NCBI GenBank assembly: GCA_964522095.1
Contig: CAZFSO010000003.1
Location: 1 to 64,000, forward strand
Source of the DNA: UBA6054 sp964522095
Lineage (GTDB): Bacteria > Planctomycetota > Phycisphaerae > Phycisphaerales > UBA1924
Length of the DNA: 64,000 nucleotides
Direction: 5' to 3'
The notes beneath the pieces were generated by a model. The model worked only from the letters and a program-made list of their open reading frames with translations. It did not search any database and was not told where the DNA came from. Shown here one piece after another: positions 24,777-32,932 of this stretch (within the stretch, counting starts at the first letter, position 1; every line of letters starts with the position of its first letter). A program made the position numbers and the translations under genes.

Positions 24777-26053
24777 TTACCCGATCCTGGCCTGCCCGTT
24801 CATGTACGGGCGGAGCGGCTCGGGGATGGTGACCGAGCCGTCGGCGTTCTGGTGCATCTCCAGCAGCGGGATCAAGATGCGGGGTGAGGCGGCGACGGTG
24901 TTGTTGAGGGAGTAGCAGAAGGCGGTGGGGCCCTGGCCGGTCTCGCCGCCGGGGCGGTAGCGCATGTTCAGGCGGCGGCACTGGAAGTCGTACAGGCGGC
25001 TGGCCGAGTGGGTCTCGCCGAAGTCGCCCGTGGGCACGCCGTCGGGGCCGGTCTCGCCGCGTCCGGGCATCCAGCACTCGACGTCGACCATGTCGGCGTT
25101 CTTGACGCCCAGGTCGCCCGTGCAGCACTGGAGCAGTCGGTAGGGCAGGCCGAGGCGCTGGAGCAGGGTCTCGACGAAGCCGAGCATGGCCTTGTGGTGC
25201 TCGCGGCTCTTCTGTTCGTCGGCCACGTCGATGACGACCTGCTCGACCTTGTCGAACTGGTGGATGCGGTAGAGCCCGGCGGTGTCCTTGCCGGCCGCGC
25301 CGGCCTCGCGTCGGAAGCAGGTGGAGACGGTGACGTACCTGCGGGGCAGCGTGGCCTCGTCGAGGATCTCGTCCTGGTGCAGGCCCATCAGGCCGACCTC
25401 GCCGGTGCCGGTCAGGAACATGTCCGCCCCGCCCCCCCGCTCGGCCTCGTTGATCTGGTAAGCCTGCTCGCGTCCGGCGGGGAAGAAGCCGGTGCCGACC
25501 ATCGCCTCCTCGCGGACCAGCACGGGGACGGACATCGGGGTGAAGCCGTTCTCGTTGGCCATGAAGTCGACGGCGTATCGCAGGACGGCCTGGTGCAGGC
25601 GCATGCCGTCACCGGTGAGGACGTAGGAGCGGGAGCCGGCGATCTTGACGCCGCGCGGGAAGTCCACCAGCCCGTGCATGGCGCAGAGTTCCAGGTGGGT
25701 GCGGGGCCTGAAGCCGCGGTTCTGCTCGAAGGANNNNNNNNNNNNNNNNNNNNNNNNNNNNNNNNNNNNNNNNNNNNNNNNNNNNNNNNNNNNNNNNNNN
25801 NNNNNNNNNNNNNNNNNNNNNNNNNNNNNNNNNCGCTGGCGGCCTTGAGCCGGCCCATCAACTGGCCGAGTTTCGGGCCGGTTTCCTTCGAGAGTTTCTT
25901 CTGCTCGGCGCGCAGGGATTCCTGCTTCATCATCAGTTCGCGCCGGGACGCGTCCAGGGCGAGCAGGCGGGCGACGTCCACCGCCACGCCCTTCTTGCTG
26001 GCGCCGTCGGCGAAGTGCTGGGGGTTCTCGCGCAGGGCCTTCAGGTCGATCAT
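24777..26053 (-). CDS. serS: Seryl-tRNA synthetase (interrupted by gap)
   Basis: The N-terminal arm starts at 26053 with MIDLKALRENPQHFADG and the coiled-coil tRNA-binding region (SRRELMMKQESLRAEQKKLS). It runs into the gap 25734-25833. After the gap, the class II core shows GSRSYVLTGDGMRLHQAVLR, the motif 2 region CFRREAGAAGKDTAGLYRIH and the motif 3 region ASPRILIPLLEM. The two halves are not in the same frame across the 100 Ns, because the filler is not the true length. The gene itself need not be broken. It charges tRNA-Ser. It is the first gene of serS-GHL10-ogt. Confidence 0.93.
25734..25833. other. Assembly gap (100 N) inside serS
   Basis: There are exactly 100 Ns. The frames on the two sides differ, so the missing length must be 2 modulo 3, not 100. 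The part of SerS usually holding the end of the coiled coil and the VPVG-like linker is absent. Confidence 0.95.
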
Positions 26054-26158
26054 GGGACGGCAGTGTAGGAGAGGCTCTGATAGCATCCGGGCAGCGAGGA
26101 CGCCCATGAGACGGACGCGGAGCACAGCCCGAACGCCGACCACCGCCGGGGAGCGGGC

Positions 26159-26551
26159 GTGATCGGGCTGGGAGCACACGGGCCCTTGGCGCCCGCCTGG
26201 CTGGTGCTGCCGCTGGCGTTCCTGGCGCTCCTGGCGACCGCCGCCCACATCGTGGCGCTGCGGGACGCGCCCCGGGGCGCCCTGCCGGAGTCGCGCCGGC
26301 GCATCCGGATCGCGACGGGGTGGGTCATCCTGATCACCGTCCCGCTGACCGCCTACGCCTTCGGCATCGCCCAGCCGGCGAAGGCCGGGACGTACCTGAT
26401 GGTCTGGATGATGGTCACGGCGCTGCTGGGGGCGATCCTGATCCTGGCGATGCTCGACGCGTTCAACACGGTGCGACTGCACCGGGCCGCGGCCGGCCGC
26501 CTGCGCCGGGACTTCCAGAGCCTGTCGGAGGGCGACGATGACCTCCGGTAA
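26159..26551 (+). CDS. Small membrane protein of unknown function
   Basis: This is a 130-residue protein starting at GTG. It has three predicted membrane helices: WLVLPLAFLALLATAAHIVA, GWVILITVPLTAYAFGI, and LMVWMMVTALLGAILILAM. A charged C-terminus (RLHRAAAGRLRRDFQSL) follows the last one. It overlaps the start of lpxK by 14 bases, so the two are translationally coupled. It may have a role at the inner membrane near lipid A synthesis, but that is inference from position only. No family is recognised. Confidence 0.65.
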   Translation: MIGLGAHGPLAPAWLVLPLAFLALLATAAHIVALRDAPRGALPESRRRIRIATGWVILITVPLTAYAFGIAQPAKAGTYLMVWMMVTALLGAILILAMLDAFNTVRLHRAAAGRLRRDFQSLSEGDDDLR

Positions 26552-27638
26552 GCCCGACCGGTCGCCCACCCGGCTGCCGGGGTGGGCCGCCCGGGCGATG
26601 GCCGGCGTCTACGGCGCGGCGGTCGCCCGTCGGAACCGCCGGTTCGACCGGGGCATCGGCGTCACGCGGCTCGACCGCCCGGTGGTGTCGGTGGGCAACC
26701 TCTCGGCGGGGGGCACGGGCAAGACGCCGATGGTCCGGTGGGCCGTCGAGACGCTGGCCAGCGCCGGGCATTGGCCCGCGGTCGCCATGCGCGGCTACAA
26801 GGCCCCGCCGGGCGGGCCGTCCGACGAGGAACGCGAGCACCGCGAGGCCCTGCCGGGCGTGCCGGTCGTCGCCCGGCCCGACCGGGCGGCGGGCCTGCGG
26901 GCGCTGTTCGAAACGCCTGATGGAGCGGGGGTGGACTGCGTGGTGCTCGACGACGGCTTCCAGCACCGTCGCCTCGCGCGGGACCTGGACCTCTTGCTGG
27001 TGGATGCCTCACGCCCGCCGGATCGGGACGCGCTGCTGCCCCTGGGCTACCTGCGCGAGCCGATGGGCTCGCTGCGTCGGGCCGGGGGCGTGGTCATCAC
27101 GCACGCGGAGATGGTTTCCGAGGACGAACTCCACCGTCTGACCCGTCTCCTCGAAGCCCGCACGCCGCCGGGTACGCCCATCGGGGCCACCGAGCACGCC
27201 TGGACCGGCCTGACCGAGCCGGGCGGGCGGTCGCTTGATACGGGATGGCTGCGCGGTCGGGCGGTGGTGGGGGTGTGCGCCATCGGCAACCCGGAGGGGT
27301 TCCTGGCTTCGCTGGACGCGGCGGGCGCTCGCCAAACGGGCACGCTCGTCCTGCCCGACCACGACCCGTTCGCACCGACCACCCGCCGGCGCTTGGACGA
27401 ACTCGCCGGCCGGCCCGGGGTCGAGGCGGTGGTGATGACCCGCAAGGACCTGGCCAAACTCGGCGATTGGGCCGCCGCCCGGATCCGGGCGGCGGGGTCG
27501 GGGCGGGGGCCGACCGTGGTCGTCCCGACCCTGGCGCTGCGGTGGCGGTTCAAGGAAGAGGCGGTGCGGGAGCGGGTGCTGGGGGCGGTCCGGGGAGCCG
27601 GGCCGGCCCGGACGGTCAGCCCTCCCGCCAGCGGATGA
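26538..27638 (+). CDS. lpxK: Tetraacyldisaccharide 4'-kinase (lipid A synthesis)
   Basis: In this 366-residue protein the P-loop is SVGNLSAGGTGKTPMVRW, followed by VAMRGYK, and the family motif VVLDDGFQHRRLARDLDLLL carries the catalytic aspartate. The later part has GVCAIGNPEGFLASLDA and MTRKDLAKL. LpxK phosphorylates the 4' position of the lipid A disaccharide at the inner membrane. GGAGGG precedes the ATG. Its presence indicates LPS, consistent with hldE in the window. Its end overlaps the convergent MDR gene by 23 bases. Confidence 0.93.
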   Translation: MTSGKPDRSPTRLPGWAARAMAGVYGAAVARRNRRFDRGIGVTRLDRPVVSVGNLSAGGTGKTPMVRWAVETLASAGHWPAVAMRGYKAPPGGPSDEEREHREALPGVPVVARPDRAAGLRALFETPDGAGVDCVVLDDGFQHRRLARDLDLLLVDASRPPDRDALLPLGYLREPMGSLRRAGGVVITHAEMVSEDELHRLTRLLEARTPPGTPIGATEHAWTGLTEPGGRSLDTGWLRGRAVVGVCAIGNPEGFLASLDAAGARQTGTLVLPDHDPFAPTTRRRLDELAGRPGVEAVVMTRKDLAKLGDWAAARIRAAGSGRGPTVVVPTLALRWRFKEEAVRERVLGAVRGAGPARTVSPPASG

Positions 27639-28665
27639 CGATCTTGCCCATCTGGGCGCCCTCTTCGAGGCGTCGGTAGGCATCGGCGGCGTCCTCGGGC
27701 TGGAACACGCTGTCCACGACCGGGCGCAGGGCCCCGGTGCGGAACAGGGCCGTGACCTCGGCGAACTCCTCGTTCGAGCCCATCGTCGAGCCCAGAATCC
27801 GCAACTGGTTCCAGAAGATCCGGGCCAGGTCGGTGGTGGCGTCGGGCCCGCTGGTGCAGCCCGGGGTGACGTAGGCGCCGCCCCGAGCGAGCGACTTGAT
27901 GGCGTTGAGGTGGGTGGCCTTGCCGACCGAGTCGACCGCCATGTCGACGCCGCGCTTGCCCGACCACGCCCGGACCTCGCGCGACCAGTCCTGGCCCTCG
28001 TCGAGCACGCCGTGGTCGGCGCCCAGCGAGCGGGCGTCGTCGAGTTTGTGCTGGTGCCGGCTGGTGACGACCACCGGACAGCCCAGGTGCTTGGCGATGG
28101 CCAGGGCGCTGGTGGCCACGCCGCCCCCGATCCCGGTGATCAGCACGGACTGGCCGGGGCGCAGGGCGCCTTTGGTGACCATCATCGAGTACGCGGTCAG
28201 GGCGCAGAGGCCGAAGGCGGCGGCCTGCTCGGCGTCGGCCTCGCCGACCCACGCCAGGTTGGCCGCCGGGGCGGTGAACCGCTCGGCGTGCGCCCCGAAG
28301 CGGTGCTCACCGATCAGTTCGTAGTTCGGGGCCAGGGTGGAACCCGGGGGGTCGTCCGGGCGGGGGCGTTCGGGCACGCGGACCGCGGCGTTGTAGATCA
28401 CCCGGCGGCCCACCCAGGCGGGGTCGACGCCCTCGCCGACCGCCTCGACCGTGCCGCAGGCGTCGCAGCCGGAAACGCGGGGATACGCCAGATCCAGCCC
28501 GGGAACCCCGCGCCCGACCCACAGGTCCATGTGGTTGAAGGCCGAGCAGATGGTCTTCACGACGGCCTCGCCGGGCCCCGGGGGGGCCGGGTCCGGCCAG
28601 TCTTGGCGGAGTTCCACGTTGGGGGAAACCGGCCAACCTTGCTCTTTGACGACGATCGCTCGCAT
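27616..28665 (-). CDS. Medium-chain dehydrogenase/reductase family oxidoreductase
   Basis: This 349-residue protein has the two-domain MDR layout. The GroES-like part has VVKTICSAFNHMDLWVGRG and PRVSGCDACGTVEAVGEGV. The Rossmann part begins at GQSVLITGIGGGVATSALAIAK, with HQHKLDDARSLGADHGV and VDMAVDSVGKAT after it. The four-cysteine structural zinc lobe of alcohol dehydrogenases is not visible. It is closer to zinc-binding or quinone-oxidoreductase-type MDRs that use NADPH, and its substrate is unknown. It lies alone on the minus strand, overlapping the end of lpxK tail to tail. Confidence 0.82.
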   Translation of the reverse strand: MRAIVVKEQGWPVSPNVELRQDWPDPAPPGPGEAVVKTICSAFNHMDLWVGRGVPGLDLAYPRVSGCDACGTVEAVGEGVDPAWVGRRVIYNAAVRVPERPRPDDPPGSTLAPNYELIGEHRFGAHAERFTAPAANLAWVGEADAEQAAAFGLCALTAYSMMVTKGALRPGQSVLITGIGGGVATSALAIAKHLGCPVVVTSRHQHKLDDARSLGADHGVLDEGQDWSREVRAWSGKRGVDMAVDSVGKATHLNAIKSLARGGAYVTPGCTSGPDATTDLARIFWNQLRILGSTMGSNEEFAEVTALFRTGALRPVVDSVFQPEDAADAYRRLEEGAQMGKIVIRWREG

Positions 28666-28857
28666 GGGGGCAGGGTAGGAGGGGCTGGCCCCGCGGGGAC
28701 GCTGGACCGGGCCGGGCGGGCGGCCAATGATCCCGACCCGCGGTACGCGGCCGCCCGGAAGGTCCGGGCCGGCTTGGGACTACCCGGCGCGCAAGCGTCG
28801 GTCTGACCGCGGGTTGGCCAAGTCTCGCGCTCCGCGCAGAGCACCGAAGGAGTCGGC

Positions 28858-29406
28858 ATGGTTCGCATCAGAATGCAGCGTCTGGGTCGTCGTCACCGCC
28901 CGTTCTACCGGATCAACGCCGTCGACGTGCGCACGCGGCGCAACGGCAAGGTGCTCGAGAACCTCGGGCATTACAACCCGATGGAGACGGACGCCTCCAA
29001 GCAGACGGTGCTGAAGACCGACCGCATCCGCGAGTGGATGCAGCGCGGCGCGCAGCCCTCGGAGACGGTGATGGACATGCTCGGCAACGCCGGGCTGCTC
29101 GAGGGCGACGTGAAGGCCCAGTGGGAGAAGGACCGCGAGGTCGCGCGTCAGCGCGGCGCGTGCCGTGCGGCGGTCAAGCGTGCCGAGGCCGCGGCCAAGG
29201 CGATCGAGGGCGTGGACAGCGCGACCCCCGAGCAGGTCAACGCGGCCAAGAAGGCCGTGAACATGGCCAGGCTGGCGGTCGCCCCGGCGAAGGTCGACGA
29301 CGCCGAGCGGGCAGCCGCCGAGGCCGAGTCGGCCCTCAAGGCGGCCCAGGACGCCAAGCCCGCGCCCGCGGAAGAGCCCGCGGCCGAGGCCCCCGCCGCC
29401 GAGTGA
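28858..29406 (+). CDS. rpsP: Ribosomal protein bS16 with long Ala-rich C-terminal extension
   Basis: In this 182-residue protein, residues 1-80 are a canonical bS16: MVRIRMQRLGRRHRPFYRIN, LENLGHYNP and DRIREWMQRGAQPSETV. bS16 usually ends at about 80-90 residues. Here roughly 95 more follow, rich in Ala, Glu and Lys and helix-forming (AAVKRAEAAAKAIEGVDSA). They end in a Pro/Ala/Glu tail. The extension is not truncated or frameshifted and has normal codon use. GAAGGAG precedes the ATG. rplS follows after 71 bases. The rimM and trmD genes that usually lie between them are absent. Confidence 0.95.
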   Translation: MVRIRMQRLGRRHRPFYRINAVDVRTRRNGKVLENLGHYNPMETDASKQTVLKTDRIREWMQRGAQPSETVMDMLGNAGLLEGDVKAQWEKDREVARQRGACRAAVKRAEAAAKAIEGVDSATPEQVNAAKKAVNMARLAVAPAKVDDAERAAAEAESALKAAQDAKPAPAEEPAAEAPAAE

Positions 29407-29477
29407 TCCCGCACGCCGTTCACCAAGCACATCACGCCCCGCCCGGCGACGGTTGACGGGGTTTCAAGGAGTCCGAC

Positions 29478-29870
29478 ATGGGCCACCAGCAGATTCTCGA
29501 GTCGGTCAACGCCGACGCGATCAAGACCGACCTCCCCCGCATGGACATCGGCGACACGATCAACGTGCACGCCCGCATCGTCGAGGGTGAGAAAGAGCGC
29601 ATCCAGATCTTCCAGGGCACGCTGATCTCGCGCAAGGGCCGCGGCATCGGCGAGATGCTCACCGTCCGCCGCGTGGTCGACGACATCGGCATCGAGCGGA
29701 CCTGGCCGATCAACTCGCCGTTCGTCTCGAAGTTCGAGGTCGTCCGCCGCGGCGACGCCCGCCGGGCCAAGCTCTACTTCCTCCGCGACCGCGTGGGCAA
29801 GAGCCGCCGCCTCCGCGACCGCCGCCGCGGGCTCAAGCACGTCGCCGGCGAGAAGCTCGGCGGCCGCTGA
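29478..29870 (+). CDS. rplS: Ribosomal protein bL19
   Basis: This 130-residue 50S protein has the family motifs MDIGDTINVHARIVEGEKER, FQGTLISRKGRGIGEMLTVR and the basic C-terminus RVGKSRRLRDRRRGLKH. It sits at the subunit interface. AAGGAG precedes the ATG. Probably co-transcribed with rpsP and ended by the hairpin at 29893-29916. Confidence 0.96.
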   Translation: MGHQQILESVNADAIKTDLPRMDIGDTINVHARIVEGEKERIQIFQGTLISRKGRGIGEMLTVRRVVDDIGIERTWPINSPFVSKFEVVRRGDARRAKLYFLRDRVGKSRRLRDRRRGLKHVAGEKLGGR

Positions 29871-29892
29871 ACGCGCCGTTCAAACGAACAAG

Positions 29893-29916
29893 GCCCGCTC
29901 CCTGAGCGGGCTTTTT
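29893..29916 (+). terminator. Intrinsic terminator of rpsP-rplS
   Basis: A perfect 8-base stem (GCCCGCTC / GAGCGGGC) with a 3-base loop is followed by TTTTT, 22 bases after the rplS stop. Confidence 0.92.
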
Positions 29917-29936
29917 CGTGCGCGACCTGCGCCGCG

Positions 29937-30380
29937 TCAGGCGGCCATGTTCCGCTGTTCGACGCCACCGTCCGTGGCCGTGCGCCAGTCGGCGGACGAC
30001 GGGGCCCGCAGGGTGTTCGGAACGCCGGAGCGGTCCTGCAGCGGACGCACGTCGCAGAGCCACACGACCGTCGCGAAACGCGAGTCCAGACGGCCTGTCC
30101 AGGCCGAGCCGTCCCCGACCGTGCGCGGGCCGTAACTCTCGCGGAGCAGGCGCAGGTCGTGGGCGGTCAGGCTCTCGAAACTGTCGACCCGCGCCACGCG
30201 GGCCCCGGCGCAGATCTGCCCCGCGTCCACGTAGACCAGATCGCCCTCGGCGGCCGACGCCGCGGCGTGCGGCCCGGCGGCGGACAGGAACACCAGGGCC
30301 GTCCGCTGCCCGGCGACGATCGCGGGCAGGTCGGCGGGGTTGATGGTCGTGGCGTGCGTGGTGCGGGCTGGCTTGAACAT
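29937..30380 (-). CDS. Small ASCH/PUA-like domain protein
   Basis: In this 147-residue protein the middle part, EGDLVYVDAGQICAGARVAR followed by VDSFESLTAHDLRLLRESYG, has the spacing and character of ASCH-type PUA-fold domains, which bind RNA or nucleobases. The N-terminus (FKPARTTHATTIN) and the Asn/Ala-rich C-terminus are unassigned. It lies 27 bases behind hldE on the same strand and is probably co-transcribed. The domain call is tentative. Confidence 0.5.
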   Translation of the reverse strand: MFKPARTTHATTINPADLPAIVAGQRTALVFLSAAGPHAAASAAEGDLVYVDAGQICAGARVARVDSFESLTAHDLRLLRESYGPRTVGDGSAWTGRLDSRFATVVWLCDVRPLQDRSGVPNTLRAPSSADWRTATDGGVEQRNMAA

Positions 30381-30407
30381 GCCCCTGCTATCGGACGCCG
30401 ACCGGGA

Positions 30408-31964
30408 TCACTTGCGTTCAACCCCCGGCGACTTCGCGCCAGCCGCGCCCGCGCCGGCGATTGAGGCGGACGCCCCCGCGCCGTTCTGGCGCATCTTGCG
30501 GATGGTGTTGGTCGTGCTGAGGCCCTCGATCAGGGGGATCAACTCGACGCGGCCTCCGGCGCGCTTGACGAGGTCCGCCCCGACCACGGTCTCTGGGGTG
30601 TAGTCGCCGCCCTTGACCAGCACGTCGGGCAGGATTGCCTCGATCAGGCGGATGGGGGTTTCCTCGGAGAACAGCACGACGGCGTCGACGCAGCCGAGCG
30701 CCCCGACGACCCGGGCGCGGTGCTCCTGGTCGTTGACGGGCCGCCCCTCGCCCTTGAGCCCGCGCACGGAGTGGTCGTCGTTGAGCGCGACGACGAGCAC
30801 GTCGCCGAGTTCGGCGGCGCGTTCCAGGAGCGAGATGTGCCCCGCGTGGATCACGTCGAAGCAGCCGTTTGTGAAGACCACGCGCCGCCCGGCCTTCCGC
30901 GCCGCGTTGACCTGCACCTTCAGTTCGTCGAGGGTGCGCAGTTTGCCCGAGCGCTCCGAGTGGCGCAGGAGCAACTCGTGGTGGATCTTCTCCAGGGGGA
31001 TCGGCGCGACCCCGAAGACCTCGACCTCAAGCCCGGCGGCGGCGTTTGCGAACCGGACCGAGTCCGCCCAGCCGATGCGGTTGGCGCGGGCTGCGGCCAG
31101 CCCGGCGACCATCATGTCGCCCGCGCCGGTCACGTCGTAGACCTCGCGCGCCACGGTCGGGACGGGCACCGGCGCGTCCTCGCCGCGGACCTGGAGCAGT
31201 GCGCCCTGCTTGTCGAGCGTGACGACGACCGCCTCGAGTTCCAGGTCGTCGAGCAGGCTCTGGGCCAGGCGGGCGTTGTGCTCGGGCGCGCCCTGGTCGT
31301 CGGTCGGCAGTCGCGTGGCCCTTTCGGCCTCGGTGCGGTTCGGCGTGATGGCCGTCGCGCCGCGGTACTTGCCGTAGTCCTCAAGGCCCGCCGGGTCGAC
31401 GAACACGGGCTTGCCGGCCGCGCGGCAGCGCCCGATGATCTCCTGGCACAGGGCCGGCGTGCAGACGCCCTTGTTGTAGTCCTCGATGCACACCACGTCG
31501 ACGCGGGGCAGCGCCTGCTCGAAGGCCTCGACGAGGCGCTCGACGATGGCCGGGGCGATCGGCTCGCGCGACTCGAAGTCGACGCGGAACATCTTCTGCG
31601 CGTGCCGCCCCTGGGCCAGGCCGATCAGGTTGCGCTTGACGGTGGTGGGGCGGGTGTGGTCGGTGATGATCCCCCCGGCGTCGACGCCCTGCTGGAGCAG
31701 GGCGGTGCGCAGCAGCACGGCGTCCTGGTCCGCGCCGACGACGCCCAGCGCCGTCACCCGCCCGTGCATGGCGATGAAGTTCAGGCACAGGTTGGCCGCC
31801 CCGCCCGGCCGGTCCTCGCGCCGCGTGACCCGAAGGACAGGCACCGGCGCGTCGGGCGAGAGCCGGTCCGCGGACCCGAAGAGCAACTGGTCGAGCATGA
31901 AGTCGCCGACCACCAGGGCGCGGAACGGCTTCCAGTCGGCGAGCGCGGCGAGCAGTGGGTCCAT
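30408..31964 (-). CDS. hldE: Bifunctional heptose 7-phosphate kinase / heptose 1-phosphate adenylyltransferase
   Basis: This 518-residue fused enzyme makes ADP-heptose for the LPS inner core. Residues 1-320 form a PfkB/ribokinase-type kinase with GGAANLCLNFIAMHG, ITPNRTEAE and the catalytic DVTGAGDMMVAG. Residues about 350-490 form a nucleotidyltransferase with VVFTNGCFDVIHAGHISLLE and the motif LVKGGDYTPETVVGADLVK, ending in STTNTIRKM. An Ala/Gly-rich tail follows. AGGAG precedes the ATG. With lpxK it supports a true LPS outer membrane. The ASCH-like gene follows in the same direction. Confidence 0.95.
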   Translation of the reverse strand: MDPLLAALADWKPFRALVVGDFMLDQLLFGSADRLSPDAPVPVLRVTRREDRPGGAANLCLNFIAMHGRVTALGVVGADQDAVLLRTALLQQGVDAGGIITDHTRPTTVKRNLIGLAQGRHAQKMFRVDFESREPIAPAIVERLVEAFEQALPRVDVVCIEDYNKGVCTPALCQEIIGRCRAAGKPVFVDPAGLEDYGKYRGATAITPNRTEAERATRLPTDDQGAPEHNARLAQSLLDDLELEAVVVTLDKQGALLQVRGEDAPVPVPTVAREVYDVTGAGDMMVAGLAAARANRIGWADSVRFANAAAGLEVEVFGVAPIPLEKIHHELLLRHSERSGKLRTLDELKVQVNAARKAGRRVVFTNGCFDVIHAGHISLLERAAELGDVLVVALNDDHSVRGLKGEGRPVNDQEHRARVVGALGCVDAVVLFSEETPIRLIEAILPDVLVKGGDYTPETVVGADLVKRAGGRVELIPLIEGLSTTNTIRKMRQNGAGASASIAGAGAAGAKSPGVERK

Positions 31965-32059
31965 GGGGTCTCCTGGGAGGACAAGGATACGCCCGCACGC
32001 GCCGCGTCCGACCCGGAACCGGGCCCCGCCAAGGGGCCGGGCTCCGGGTGCGGCGCAGC

Positions 32060-32086
32060 AAAAACGCCGCCGAGAACCCGGCGGCG
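32060..32086 (-). terminator. Intrinsic terminator of PEP-CTERM gene 2
   Basis: The perfect 8-base stem CGCCGCCG / CGGCGGCG (32065-32072 with 32079-32086) has an A run on the plus side, giving TTTTT after the hairpin on the minus strand. Confidence 0.9.
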
Positions 32087-32123
32087 AGAGGCGGCGTCGG
32101 CCAGCGGCCGGCCGCGCCTTGGA

Positions 32124-32765
32124 TCAGCCCCTGCGACGGCGGCGGCCCAGGCCGACGCCGGCCAGGGCGAGCACGCCCGCGGCGCTCGGCGTGGGCACGA
32201 GCGTGCCGTTCACGCGGAACACCGCGCGCTGCGAGTCGGTGCCGGGGACCCCGTACGCCGGTTCCCAGCCCCCGCCGTTGATCTGCATGGCGTAGAGGCC
32301 GAAGTCGTCGACCACGTTGAACGCCCAGCCGCCCAGGGCGTCGGTCTGGTCGGTGCGGAGGGTCAGCCAGTACGAGGCGCCCTCCTCGAGGACCACGCTG
32401 CCGGAGAACGAGGCGGTCATCGGGGGCGCCCAGACGAACGGCTCGGTGACGCCGCTGGCGCTGGTCGATTCGAGCACCGCGCCGGGCACGCCGCCCGCGT
32501 CCGTGCACAGGTCCATGTGCACCAGGTCGGGGCCCCAGTTCATGATGACGGCCAGGTCGACCGAATCGAAGTAGTAGTCCCCACCGGTCACCGTGAAGTG
32601 GACCGCCGTCTCGTAGACGGCCCCGCCCAGGGGCCCGCCGTAGGCGATGGTCCACCCGGTGTCCAGCGAGTAGGTGTCGCCCTCGCCGAAGTTGCTGTAA
32701 AGCACGTCGGCGGAGGCGTGGGCGGCCAGGGCCGCCACGACGGTCGTCAGGGTCAACGCGTTCAT
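32124..32765 (-). CDS. PEP-CTERM-type exported protein 2
   Basis: This 213-residue protein has a short signal peptide (MNALTLTTVVAALAAHASA). The beta-sandwich-like body begins LYSNFGEGDTYSLDTGW and looks like the choice-of-anchor R type modules found before PEP-CTERM tails (tentative). The C-terminal sorting signal is VPTPSAAGVLALAGVGLG plus RRRRRG. The ATG at 32765 follows AAGGAGA; sequence further upstream in frame is leader. A strong promoter lies at 32824-32853. Presumed exosortase substrate, secreted or anchored at the cell surface. Confidence 0.85.
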   Translation of the reverse strand: MNALTLTTVVAALAAHASADVLYSNFGEGDTYSLDTGWTIAYGGPLGGAVYETAVHFTVTGGDYYFDSVDLAVIMNWGPDLVHMDLCTDAGGVPGAVLESTSASGVTEPFVWAPPMTASFSGSVVLEEGASYWLTLRTDQTDALGGWAFNVVDDFGLYAMQINGGGWEPAYGVPGTDSQRAVFRVNGTLVPTPSAAGVLALAGVGLGRRRRRG

Positions 32766-32823
32766 CTCGTTCTCTCCTTCAATGACGGTTGCGCCCATGG
32801 GCCAAGATCCCAGGGGCGGGCCC

Positions 32824-32853
32824 AGCATACCGGAGGGGCGTTTGTCCTGTCAA
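32824..32853 (-). promoter_or_regulatory. Strong sigma-70-type promoter of PEP-CTERM gene 2
   Basis: On the minus strand a perfect TTGACA is followed after 18 bases by TATGCT. The region around it is unusually A/T-rich for this genome (a TTTTTGCAAA stretch). It leaves a leader of about 55 bases before the start codon. Confidence 0.65.
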
Positions 32854-32932
32854 ATGTTTTTGCAAATCTCCGGAACGAGGGCGTCGGTGTGATAGGATCT
32901 CCGTTGGTGCGGGCGGCACAGGGAAACGGCGT

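Noticed and set aside
26054..26177. An upstream extension of serS in the frame of its catalytic core
   Set aside because: The extension is Arg/Pro-rich and in the wrong frame for the clear N-terminal arm that starts at 26053. It arises only from the wrong gap length.
29407..29477. rimM or trmD between rpsP and rplS
   Set aside because: Only 71 bases separate the genes, too few for either, and no frame there resembles them.
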